Program-made: the position numbers and the translations under genes
Assembly (NCBI GenBank): GCA_039090855.1
Contig: CM077007.1
Span: 19,207,515 to 19,271,514, forward strand
Direction of reading: 5' to 3'
Source of the DNA: Macrothele yani
Taxonomy: Eukaryota; Arthropoda; Arachnida; Araneae; Macrothelidae
Length of the DNA stretch: 64,000 nucleotides
Part shown: positions 19,813-29,992 of the stretch, piece by piece
Numbering within the stretch: the first letter of the stretch is position 1
Layout of the letters: every line of letters starts with the position of its first letter
The notes under the pieces: generated by a model
Database searches by the model: none
Told to the model about the DNA's origin: nothing
The model's input: the letters and a program-made list of their open reading frames with translations, nothing else

Positions 19813-22551
19813 TGTTACAGTGGACACCCCCCCCCCCCATCCTAAAACCTGAAGAAAACTCTAAAATTTGTCCGCCATGTCGCGTATGGTATGAGGTAGC
19901 TAGGAATCACAGTTCGGCAGGCTCACATGTTCTTTTACAGTTCAGTTTTTTATTTATTTCTCATTTACGTTGTTTTTTCTTTCGGATGTTCTCAAAAATT
20001 AATTAACAAAATTGCGGGATAATTGGGAAGTCGCTCCAATGCTTTTGAAGGCAAGAAACGCAATATTTTTGCCATTTTGAATTGTTTCTACCTGTGGGAA
20101 AAGTTAGCACTCAATGGTTGCTCTGGAAATTGATAAGAGCAAAGCGATAGGCCCAGAAGAGGACTTCTAGATTTCTTGAGGAGGGGCCGATGTTACGACC
20201 CACCCCCGCCATTAATTTAGTAATTAATGGGCGTGGTTGATGTGTGAAATTAATTAAGTATTAATTGTTCGAGGCTTGATTGGAGTTTAAAAGTGTAAAC
20301 AGCAGATAAAGTTTTATCTGGGGGTTTGGAAAGAAAAGAGGCGAAGAATTCTCTCTCTGGCTGGGTGGTCTCAGAATAGCTCTGTTAGGTCATAAATATC
20401 AGGGCGCAGCTGACGGGCAGCCTATGCAACACGGAAAGGGAAAGAGGAATACGTATCGAATGAGCCACTTGAGTAGGAATGAATGAAGATAGGGGACGAA
20501 AGGTTTAGCGAATAATCGTAAATTCGTCGATTGTTTGGGGCATTTTCGAGAACAATTGCTCTCTGTGTGGTCCGTGCAGAAAAATAAGAGTTCGCACTTG
20601 GCATGAAAATAAGGAAGAAAGTTTAGTTGTCTGTGCGCTCTCCGATGTGAAAGGCTGGATGCCTTGGATCTGCAAAAAATGAATTGGGAAAAATGAAGCA
20701 GCAAACCTCCCCGCATTTGGTAAGAAATGGAGACAACTCGAGGCAGCTGGAGATGCCAGTTTGCCATAAAGACAGCAGAATGCCTAAATCCGCGGGATAA
20801 AGCAGAAATTTCTAGGCTGGAGCGTAATGGAACTCAGCGACTGTTTGGCCTAATGAAAGCCAAGTTACAGGGGAATTAAGAAGTCTGCGAGTGGACAGTG
20901 GTCATTCCAATGAGAAGCGAAGCCAAGCAAAAGTCGGGTTCGGATGCCAACCACTGCAGTGTGGAATCGTCACCCCCATTCATCCCCTACTGTGGAGAAA
21001 GTGAAGAGATGCGCTTGTCTTACGGGGCGAAGCGAGGCCCCATGTGTGCGTGTGTGTGGTCGCGTAAGCAGCGAAGCCACTACGTGTAAGTGCGACGGGA
21101 TAAAAACATGTCGAAAGAAAAATATGAGCGTAAGAGCGGTGGCTTCGATACCTAACAAATATACAGGTGAAATGTTGAGTTGCCGATATACGCTTAAGGT
21201 AAAAGCACGTCTGATTTCGCTCGGCCGAGAAAATTAATCTTGGAAACCGCAACATCAGATGTGAGAGGGCCTATTTTGCTTAACGGCCACCTTCAAATCG
21301 TCACGAGAATAGATCAGTGTGCACTCTAATCATTGCAACAAAGTGCGGCGTGATATTACCATTTTTAATTGTGTGCTTCATTTACATCAAGCGTCAAAGT
21401 GAAGTGTTGAATCATCGGTGCTGCCACATGGTGCAAGTGTCTGTGTGCGTGTTTTTTTTTTGTCGTGTGATATTATGTGATGCACAACGGATTTGCACAG
21501 CAAAGTCACGAAACTGTAAGTAGATGAATATTTCCTTTTTCTTTCTTCGCACATCTGCGAACTTGTGCCATCCCGACACCCAAAGCTGCATGGACATAGA
21601 TGCAGTAATGCTGAGTGACTGAACCTCAGAGGAAATACCTGCACATACAGATTTCAATTTCTTACAGGGCCCATTTCCTGATTACTTTTTTTACATGAAT
21701 AAGGGAGAAGGTGTGGCCACAAATTCCGCTGGGCGGGACAGTTTCTTTTAACTTTGGTTCAGGACCAACGTCAGCGGGGCAGGGTTCTGCATGTGCATGC
21801 TTATTAGATTTAGTTAATTAACTTTGGCAGTATTTCGCACCTATAATCTTATACCGCAAATTAACGTGCTTGTGTATTTTGTGTCGCGAGTATTTTTAAT
21901 GTGATCGTTTGCATATAATTTTTTTTTCATTCTCTAAGCAATTGTATATGAATATCACCTGCAGCTCTATTTAGTGAGTAAACGAGTAGTATCTCTTGTT
22001 CAGATAGTCCGGTGGAGACTCAGTCGGCTGCGTTATCCGACAGTAAAGTGTGACACCGTATGCTGCCCACATATGAGGGGCAATTGTCTATGCGCCTAGA
22101 GAGCGCCGGATCTGTTTAAATCTCGCAGAACGTTATTAAATGTTGTGTTGTGTATTTGAGAATCATGTGTTATTTGCGAAAGTGAGTGTTGTACTGACTG
22201 GTTGGGGATTGAATGTACCGGAGTAAGATCCGGACCACTACACTCAGTCACAGGAATTGGTGATTGCGGGTGAACCTCATCACAACTCTGATCCCAAAGT
22301 ATCATTTTTTTTTTTTTAGATTATTTTATTTTTTATTTGTTGTTGTTATTTTGTTCACAAGGTGGATTCACCCAAGCCTTATGCTTCGGGTCATTCTTCA
22401 ACTTTTCATTTTTTATGTTCTGGTGTGAATCTTTGAGTGCAGCAGTGCACCTGAGATTCTCACCTGGTGCCGTGGCCAACTAAATTGTACTTCAGGTCCC
22501 AAGCACCGTTACCGGCAGACTCGGCAGGAACACTGCTAGTGCCGTGTAACA
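19813..22551 (+). repeat. 5' LTR (extended)
   Basis: Inside the LTR, at 20191, a second LTR-like start (TGTTACGACCC) lies directly after a purine-rich GAGGAGGGGCCGA, as if the first ~378 bp were once internal sequence upstream of an older PPT and LTR start. The rest (20191-22551, 2361 bp) would be the ancestral LTR. Frames such as 20944-21237 (97 aa) are identical in both LTRs because of repeat identity and are not evidence of coding. Confidence 0.85.
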
Positions 22552-23094
22552 TTAATGATGCCGTTGTCCCAGGATCGATACCTATATTTTGCAGCTAGCG
22601 GGAACAACACTCATGTTCGTAAAATAAGTGCGAATTGACTGCCATTACTATTTTTATTTAGTTTTGTTCGGTGCGAATTTTGTATAATTTAGCATTAAGT
22701 AAGCCTTAAGCTGTTTTGTAAGAACTGCCATAATTTTAGTGGGTAAGAAAAACAAAATGGCTAACACGAAGACAGTGGAACGCAAGAATTTGGCATCGAG
22801 CGCAGATAAAAAGCGGGCGTAGGAGCATCGAACGTGAGAGATCTGTGGAACTCGTGGATTCTCGAAGCTATGCCTCATATTTAAATTTTCTTTCCGCCTA
22901 TCTCGACGGGTAGCAATGAACGTGTGATGAAATCCTTAAACTTTCCTTCCACTCCGGGCACTTAAATCCGGAATTAGGTGCCTTGCGACGGTGGGAAAGG
23001 GTTGAGTGTTTACAGTTAAAAAAAAAAAATGGAATGATTGGATGAATAAACTTCATCCAGTCATCCCTTTTTTTTCTTTCATGGGGGGATGGAA
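22552..23094 (+). other. Internal region of the LTR element
   Basis: 543 bp without a long frame. Directly after the 5' LTR lies TTAATGATGCCGTTGTCCCA. A standard primer site beginning TGG is not present; the following GGATCGATACC looks like the complement of a tRNA T-arm, so an unusual tRNA primer is possible but unproven. A 21-codon frame (MANTKTVERKNLASSADKKR...) at 22758-22820 may be a gag relic. The PPT closes the region. Confidence 0.6.
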
Positions 23095-25824
23095 TGTTAC
23101 AGTGGACACCCCCATCCTAAAACCTGAAGAAAACTCTAAAATTTGTCCGCCATGTCGCGTATGGTATGAGGTAGCTAGGAATCACAGTTCGGCAGGCTCA
23201 CATGTTCTTTTACAGTTCAGTTTTTTATTTATTTCTCATTTACGTTGTTTTTCTTTCGGATGTTCTCAAAAATTAATTAACAAAATTGCGGGATAATTGG
23301 GAAGTCGCTCCAATGCTTTTGAAGGCAAGAAACGCAATATTTTTGCCATTTTGAATTGTTTCTACCTGTGGGAAAAGTTAGCACTCAATGGTTGCTCTGG
23401 AAATTGATAAGAGCAAAGCGATAGGCCCAGAAGAGGACTTCTAGATTTCTTGAGGAGGGGCCGATGTTACGACCCACCCCCGCCATTAATTTAGTAATTA
23501 ATGGGCGTGGTTGATGTGTGAAATTAATTAAGTATTAATTGTTCGAGGCTTGATTGGAGTTTAAAAGTGTAAACAGCAGATAAAGTTTTATCTGGGGGTT
23601 TGGAAAAGAAAAGAGGCGAAGAATTCTCTCTCTGGCTGGGTGGTCTCAGAATAGCTCTGTTAGGTCATAAATATCAGGGCGCAGCTGACGGGCAGCCTAT
23701 GCAACACGGAAAGGGAAAGAGGAATACGTATCGAATGAGCCACTTGAGTAGGAATGAATGAAGATAGGGGACGAAAGGTTTAGCGAATAATCGTAAATTC
23801 GTCGATTGTTTGGGGCATTTTCGAGAACAATTGCTCTCTGTGTGGTCCGTGCAGAAAAATAAGAGTTCGCACTTGGCATGAAAATAAGGAAGAAAGTTTA
23901 GTTGTCTGTGCGCTCTCCGATGTGAAAGGCTGGATGCCTTGGATCTGCAAAAAAATGAATTGGGAAAAATGAAGCAGCAAACCTCCCCGCATTTGGTAAG
24001 AAATGGAGACAACTCGAGGCAGCTGGAGATGCCAGTTTGCCATAAAGACAGCAGAATGCCTAAATCCGCGGGATAAAGCAGAAATTTCTAGGCTGGAGCG
24101 TAATGGAACTCAGCGACTGTTTGGCCTAATGAAAGCCAAGTTACAGGGGAATTAAGAAGTCTGCGAGTGGACAGTGGTCATTCCAATGAGAAGCGAAGCC
24201 AAGCAAAAGTCGGGTTCGGATGCCAACCACTGCAGTGTGGAATCGTCACCCCCATTCATCCCCTACTGTGGAGAAAGTGAAGAGATGCGCTTGTCTTACG
24301 GGGCGAAGCGAGGCCCCATGTGTGCGTGTGTGTGGTCGCGTAAGCAGCGAAGCCACTACGTGTAAGTGCGACGGGATAAAAACATGTCGAAAGAAAAATA
24401 TGAGCGTAAGAGCGGTGGCTTCGATACCTAACAAATATACAGGTGAAATGTTGAGTTGCCGATATACGCTTAAGGTAAAAGCACGTCTGATTTCGCTCGG
24501 CCGAGAAAATTAATCTTGGAAACCGCAACATCAGATGTGAGAGGGCCTATTTTGCTTAACGGCCACCTTCAAATCGTCACGAGAATAGATCAGTGTGCAC
24601 TCTAATCATTGCAACAAAGTGCGGCGTGATATTACCATTTTTAATTGTGTGCTTCATTTACATCAAGCGTCAAAGTGAAGTGTTGAATCATCGGTGCTGC
24701 CACATGGTGCAAGTGTCTGTGTGCGTGTTTTTTTTGTCGTGTGATATTATGTGATGCACAACGGATTTGCACAGCAAAGTCACGAAACTGTAAGTAGATG
24801 AATATTTCCTTTTTCTTTCTTCGCACATCTGCGAACTTGTGCCATCCCGACACCCAAAGCTGCATGGACATAGATGCAGTAATGCTGAGTGACTGAACCT
24901 CAGAGGAAATACCTGCACATACAGATTTCAATTTCTTACAGGGCCCATTTCCTGATTACTTTTTTTACATGAATAAGGGAGAAGGTGTGGCCACAAATTC
25001 CGCTGGGCGGGACAGTTTCTTTTAACTTTGGTTCAGGACCAACGTCAGCGGGGCAGGGTTCTGCATGTGCATGCTTATTAGATTTAGTTAATTAACTTTG
25101 GCAGTATTTCGCACCTATAATCTTATACCGCAAATTAACGTGCTTGTGTATTTTGTGTCGCGAGTATTTTTAATGTGATCGTTTGCATATAATTTTTTTT
25201 TTCATTCTCTAAGCAATTGTATATGAATATCACCTGCAGCTCTATTTAGTGAGTAAACGAGTAGTATCTCTTGTTCAGATAGTCCGGTGGAGACTCAGTC
25301 GGCTGCGTTATCCGACAGTAAAGTGTGACACCGTATGCTGCCCACATATGAGGGGCAATTGTCTATGCGCCTAGAGAGCGCCGGATCTGTTTAAATCTCG
25401 CAGAACGTTATTAAATGTTGTGTTGTGTATTTGAGAATCATGTGTTATTTGCGAAAGTGAGTGTTGTACTGACTGGTTGGGGATTGAATGTACCGGAGTA
25501 AGATCCGGACCACTACACTCAGTCACGAATTGGTGATTGCGGGTGAACCTCATCACAACTCTGATCCCAAAGTATCATTTTTTTTTTTTTAGATTATTTT
25601 ATTTTTTATTTGTTGTTGTTATTTTGTTCACAAGGTGGATTCACCCAAGCCTTATGCTTCGGGTCATTCTTCAACTTTTCATTTTTTATGTTCTGGTGTG
25701 AATCTTTGAGTGCAGCAGTGCACCTGAGATTCTCACCTGGTGCCGTGGCCAACTAAATTGTACTTCAGGTCCCAAGCACCGTTACCGGCAGACTCGGCAG
25801 GAACACTGCTAGTGCCGTGTAACA
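23095..25824 (+). repeat. 3' LTR (extended)
   Basis: Near-identical to the 5' LTR. The inner LTR-like start is at 23465, again preceded by GAGGAGGGGCCGA. Ends TGTAACA at 25824, followed by TTAA. Confidence 0.85.
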
Positions 25825-25828
25825 TTAA

Positions 25829-26149
25829 GTAACCGTTATTTGACGTCTGCTGGGATAATATCTGCAAGTTGATAAAAAAACAAAAGTGAGACAACTACCA
25901 GACTACTATTCATATCGTGATTTACATTCGCATCCATCTAGTCACCCTAATTCCTGTATCTATGCATTTTCATGAGCAGTTATGGACGCATTAGTTTCAT
26001 ATTTAAGAAAGCGTGAAAATAGGTTTTCGTTATGAAGGGACGAAAAAATACAGTACATAATAAATAATTAAATTTTAACTACTCGAAATGTGACATTACG
26101 GAGATTTAAAAAATTACTCTAAAAATATTACCTAAGAAAAGTGAAACTG
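25829..26149. other. Unannotated flank of the LTR element
   Basis: Nothing recognised. Confidence 0.4.
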
Positions 26150-26361
26150 CCACTCCGGTGGGTGAACAGACGGAGGCAAGGACTTGTAGCTAATTGTCTA
26201 ATTTGGGTCCGGGTTCGAGTACCGGATGAGGTATGGGTGGTGTGCTTGTTATATGGTTCCGGTACTACCCCTTTTCTGGGAACCAGTTGATCCAAATCAG
26301 GGGCGAACGATTACTTAACGCCTTAGTTCTTAAAAATCCGAGACAAAAAAAAAAAAAAAAA
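26150..26361 (+). mobile_element. tRNA-derived SINE, family 1 (plus, diverged)
   Basis: B-box GGGTTCGAGTACC, then ATGAGGTATGGGTGGTGTGC and a diverged body (CTGGGAACCAGTTGATCC). It ends in an A19 run (26344-26361). Confidence 0.75.
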
Positions 26362-26394
26362 ATTGAAGTACTTAAATATTTCCGGAGACCTGCA

Positions 26395-26450
26395 GGCCCG
26401 GACTGGGCCGCCAGGTCTCCGGACTGGGCCGCCAGAATTCCCGGTGGACC
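26395..26450. repeat. 22-bp tandem duplication
   Basis: CCGGACTGGGCCGCCAG occurs twice with ~22-bp spacing. Confidence 0.8.
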
Positions 26451-26505
26451 ACCATATGCTAGGCCGGTAGATATTTATTATGCTAACCAAGAAAAAAAGT
26501 ATATC

Positions 26506-27276
26506 CAGGGTGATTCATAAAGAAGTATACAGTTTCAACGCACTATAAAACAAGAACAATGTAAGATATTTTATGTTACCTGTAACAGAATTGTAGGGGA
26601 ATGTTTCAAGTTTGTTTAGACAGTCACAGATGTTCTGTGTGTACACCCTTAGTCACACGACACACGCCGAGCCGGTAACACATTTCCACCCAAACGCGAG
26701 GTAAGATATCTGAATCAAGTGCAGTGATAGTGGCTGTGATCATTTTCAGTGATCATCTTGTATGGAATCATTTTTAGCTTCTTTCTCAAAATTCTCCAGA
26801 CAGTGGGCTGTGAAATCTGCACTTCACGACTCACCCTTCGCGTTGATTTTCCCGGGCTTCGTTGAATGGCGATGCAAACACTATCGACGACTTCTTCCGA
26901 TACACGCGGTCGTCCAGGACTTTTAAGTTCGCCCAAACAGCCCGTAGTTTCAAATTTTTTATGCCAATCGTAGATGGATTTTCTGGTTGGAGGTTCTTTT
27001 CCGATTCGTGATTGAAAATGCCGTTGCACAACAGTTAAAGATTCCGTTTTGCTCAATTTAAGAACACAAAACGCCTTCTCCACTGCAGACGCTACCAGCG
27101 AGCGTGTCAAGTGACTACACTTGACACGCTCGCTATCGCCTACGTCACTTCCCTCAGTAGCGGGACACAAACTTTATGAGTACATCTACCTAACAGTTCG
27201 CAGTTGTGGTCCGTGTCTTCAACTGTTACTGTTTTACAGCATCCGGAAACTGTATACTTCTTTATGAATCACCCTG
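26506..27276 (-). mobile_element. Deleted DNA transposon with perfect 31-bp TIRs
   Basis: The 31 bases from CAGGGTGATTCATAAAGAAG (26506-26536) recur as an exact reverse complement at 27246-27276. TATAT flanks both sides. The 771-bp element keeps only the DNA-binding half of a transposase on the minus strand. A perfect 17-bp-arm hairpin (27097-27113 with 27118-27134, loop ACTA) sits in its 5' part. It is a non-autonomous deletion derivative, kept fresh enough to retain identical ends. Confidence 0.9.
26715..27170 (-). pseudogene. Truncated transposase: DUF4817-type helix-turn-helix domain only
   Basis: Open for 151 codons on the minus strand. The recognisable part starts near residue 31 (VEKAFCVLK), followed by VVQRHFQ, PTRKSIYDWHKKF, GRPRVSEE and STRRVSREVQISQPTVWRIL, the usual order of the paired helix-turn-helix region of this Tc1/mariner-related family. 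It ends shortly after, before any DDE/D catalytic domain. No ATG begins the frame; the natural 5' end appears to have been replaced by the hairpin segment. If translated from an upstream exon or a non-ATG start, it would be a DNA-binding fragment able to recognise family TIRs; that is inference. Confidence 0.8.
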
Positions 27277-27718
27277 TATATATACTTGTATTTCAGTAGT
27301 CTTGTAGAAGAAAACCAAGTTGTATTAAAATAGCAAAGTTTGTTTACCACTTTGAGGGCTTCAAAACTTAATAAAAAAATAATAATAACTGTGTAGCAAA
27401 TGTTCTGTTGAATCAAACACTGTTTTGATAAACCCCTTCCCCTTTCTCGAGTTCCAAATTTAAGTCCCGTCCCTTTGGGCTGATATCCTCTACCTCAGAC
27501 CGGGTCTTCCAACTGCAGTTGAATAATTACAATCTAATCAATCTGTGGCGTAGCCAGAAATGTCTTAAAGGATGGGGGGGAGTCCACGGTTTTGGTTCAT
27601 CGGAGAAAGCCGCTCGGAAAAAACCCAAGTGGGAATATGCCCCAAATCTCTAAAAGTCGAAAATGAAAAAAAAAAAAAAAAAAAAAAACATTACTGAGAA
27701 AAAAACTTTCTGATATCA
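27277..27718. other. Unannotated; hAT-like terminus
   Basis: TGTGGCGTAGCCAGAAAT near 27543 resembles the terminus of hAT-type elements, but no partner end was found. An A run of about 22 lies at 27667-27689. Confidence 0.3.
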
Positions 27719-27836
27719 TCATCATCATTCAACCATTATCAATCCACTGCAGGATGAAGGTCTCCCCAAGTTTCTTCCACAACGTTATGTCTTGAGCCAT
27801 GCAGTCTCCTCCAAATCACTCCCGCATGCTTTCGAA
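27719..27836 (-). mobile_element. RTE 3'-end fragment
   Basis: (CAT)n followed by the reverse of the RTE C-terminal coding end (CAACCATTATCAATCCACTG...), like the fragment at 11258 but about 10% diverged. Confidence 0.88.
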
Positions 27837-27847
27837 TTATATATATA

Positions 27848-29357
27848 CAGTCAAACTTCGATTTAATGAACTTCAAGGGACCAACAGTCTTGTACGTAAA
27901 ATCGCGGAATTCGCTAAATCGAGGAAGCCTTTCGAATGAAACATTCAAATTAAGCTAGTGTTTCATAATAGAATTCGTAAGCAGCTACGTTCCCTTTCTT
28001 TCAGTGACATTTAAATTATGTATAGTAATTACTTTTAACCATTTAAGCGGCCGATGTACTGAGCTTGAACTAAACGGTATCCAAAACTTTTGCTCCCTCC
28101 AAACAGATATAGCAACCGGGTTTTACGGAAACACCGGCAAAGTAATTTATTTTTACCCCCTCTCATCTCATCAGCAGCGAAAATAAACCTATTATAGGTG
28201 GTAAGCCCTCCTTCTAATCCTATATTTCCAGTTCCATTACAAAATATAATATAGAAGGGCTAGTCCCACTGACACGAACATCATGCAACTGGGTAAAAAA
28301 AAAGAGTTACTCAAATGTCTTCTCTCTCTTTCCTTAAACTTGGCTCCATTGCTATATAGCCCTTTATCAGGTAATTTCTCAGAAGGAATTGGTGTCAATC
28401 ATATGCCTTAATGACCAGTCTGGATAACAAATCTAAGGGCGAAAGCAACTTTTTTCGATGCTCTAGTCTTGAAGGTAACTCATGCGAGCAGCTTTAGGAC
28501 CACTAAACATACCCTGAATGAATTCGTTCCAGTCGCGTTCGGCCCACTTCTTAGACAGTGAATGTATTTTTTTGAGCTGAGTTCAGCTCATTTTGTTAAA
28601 CCCGAGTTAATTCGTTCCAGCCGGTTAAAGGGTTAATTACGAATTTATTATAAAAAATGTTATAATACGTACACATTTACTTTGCATGTTAAATACACAA
28701 TTCGTAGATATTAGACTTCAGTATGTAGCATCAAAATTTAAGCGTACTTTAAAATTGCGAGAAAAATACCATGGTTGATTTTTCCCCAAGCATTCGGCTT
28801 CTTAAATAATGATTTCAGTATCCTAAACTGCATGAAACAGAACATCAATTAGTAATAATTAACTTGTAAAAACAGAATATGTGTTGATTACCTTTTCACA
28901 CTGTAGGAAAGAAATGCATTAGAGAAGATTGCTTATGTTTTTTTCTGAACGTTTAGCTTTATAAACTGCAACTTCAATTTTATGAACTGCATGAAAAACG
29001 TCATCATTAATATCGAAGGGCATCAAGTACTTTTTAGCACATTTTATACTGTTACCAGCAACACTAAAGCAGCTAACTTTCAGTTCTGCTTCATCTTCTG
29101 CATCAGAATCTGATGCATTTAGTCCAATCTGTTAATCAAAAACATCATCAAGGGATTGGATTTGGGTTAACTTTTAACGTAAAAATGCTGGTTAATATAG
29201 TTTTGTGGTTTACAAAATAAAAAATGTTTGCTAAATTGGGGAAATGTGTTCGTTAAATCGGGAAACGCCAAGCATTAATTCCAATGTGATTCCGTCGGGA
29301 CCATAAAAAATATACGTAAAATCGTAAATCGCAGTCCGTTAAATAGAGGTTTGACTG
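27848..29357. mobile_element. pogo/Tigger-like element, decayed
   Basis: Ends CAGTCAAACTTCGATTTAA (27848) and its imperfect inverse at 29357 (CAGTCAAACCTCTATTTAA). This is the typical pogo-type terminus, with homology continuing inward through repeated TTAAATCG-type sequence. TA-rich flanks. The 1.5 kb interior has no intact transposase. A short minus-strand relic (about 29110-28930; reads DASDSDAEDEAELK) could be an acidic C-terminal tail. A perfect TGAGCTGAGTTCAGCTCA palindrome lies near 28574. Confidence 0.7.
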
Positions 29358-29367
29358 TGTATACATT

Positions 29368-29871
29368 CAGGGTTCTTCATCTTTTTTAGCCACTCCCCAA
29401 AATCAACAAAACGATCAACTTCGCGACCCATGGGTCTATTATGGAATTAAAATTCCTAATGTAATAATATAAATAAGTATAGTAATTCTTCATTATTACA
29501 CAAGAGTGTAGCAAAATTTGTGGTTTTTGAAATTATAGTCAAACTAGTGGTACAACCAAGTGGGGTTGGGGAGGTTAGGGTTCTCTATATAGTGGGAAGG
29601 TATTTAGGGGGAATTTTGGATGTTGTGACGTCTTAAAAATTCCCACGATCCCAGTGACCGGGAGAAGAAACGCTGGAGGTCCCCGTGATGTCATCTCCAG
29701 AATTTCGGGGGCCTTTACACGTGTTAAACACGAAGAAGGTTTAAAATTTAAAATATTAAAAAAATTAAAACTTTATTATTATTATTTTTTTTGTTTCTGA
29801 GAAAATACGGCGACCTATTACGGAAGTCCCGGAGGCACGTTTGGTCGCGACCCATAGGTTAAGAATCCCTG
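29368..29871. mobile_element. hAT-like non-autonomous element
   Basis: CAGGGTTCTTCATC at the left and CAGGGATTCTTAACC (inverse) at the right, both followed inward by CGCGACCCAT. About 504 bp, non-coding. The 8-bp flanks do not match, so the TSD has decayed or one end is misplaced. Confidence 0.65.
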
Positions 29872-29910
29872 ACCTAAGGTAAAATTTTTGGGTTGCTGCT
29901 TTTTATATGT

Positions 29911-29992
29911 AAACGTATATATTTTTATTTATTTTAACGAGATCTGCATCTTAAACGTGTATATTTTTATTTATTTTAACGAGTCTGCATCT
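29911..29992. repeat. ~42-bp tandem duplication
   Basis: AAACGTRTATATTTTTATTT...ACGAG(A)TCTGCATCT occurs twice in direct succession. Confidence 0.9.

Larger units (their letters stand above)
19813..25824 (+). mobile_element. Young non-autonomous LTR retrotransposon with 2.7 kb LTRs
   Basis: Two direct repeats of 2739 and 2730 bp flank a 543-bp interior. Each repeat starts TGTTACA and ends TGTAACA. The unit sits between TTAA at 19809-19812 and TTAA at 25825-25828, read as a 4-bp TSD. A purine tract GGGGGGATGGAA (23083-23094) lies directly before the 3' LTR, where a plus-strand primer (PPT) belongs. By eye the LTRs differ only by homopolymer-length changes (such as C12 against C5 near the start) and one 2-nt indel, with no base substitution noticed. 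The insertion is therefore very recent or has been gene-converted. No gag/pol frame exists, so it must be mobilised in trans. The plus-strand direction follows from the PPT. Confidence 0.85.

Noticed and set aside
20944..21237. 97-aa protein encoded in the LTR, present in both copies
   Set aside because: The LTRs are nearly identical everywhere, so conservation of the frame carries no information, and no domain is recognisable.
28430..28570. Minus-strand coding-like piece (WAERDWNEFIQGMFSGPKAA)
   Set aside because: GAACGAATT recurs nearby in a non-coding context within the pogo-like element, there is no convincing exon boundary and stops follow at once.
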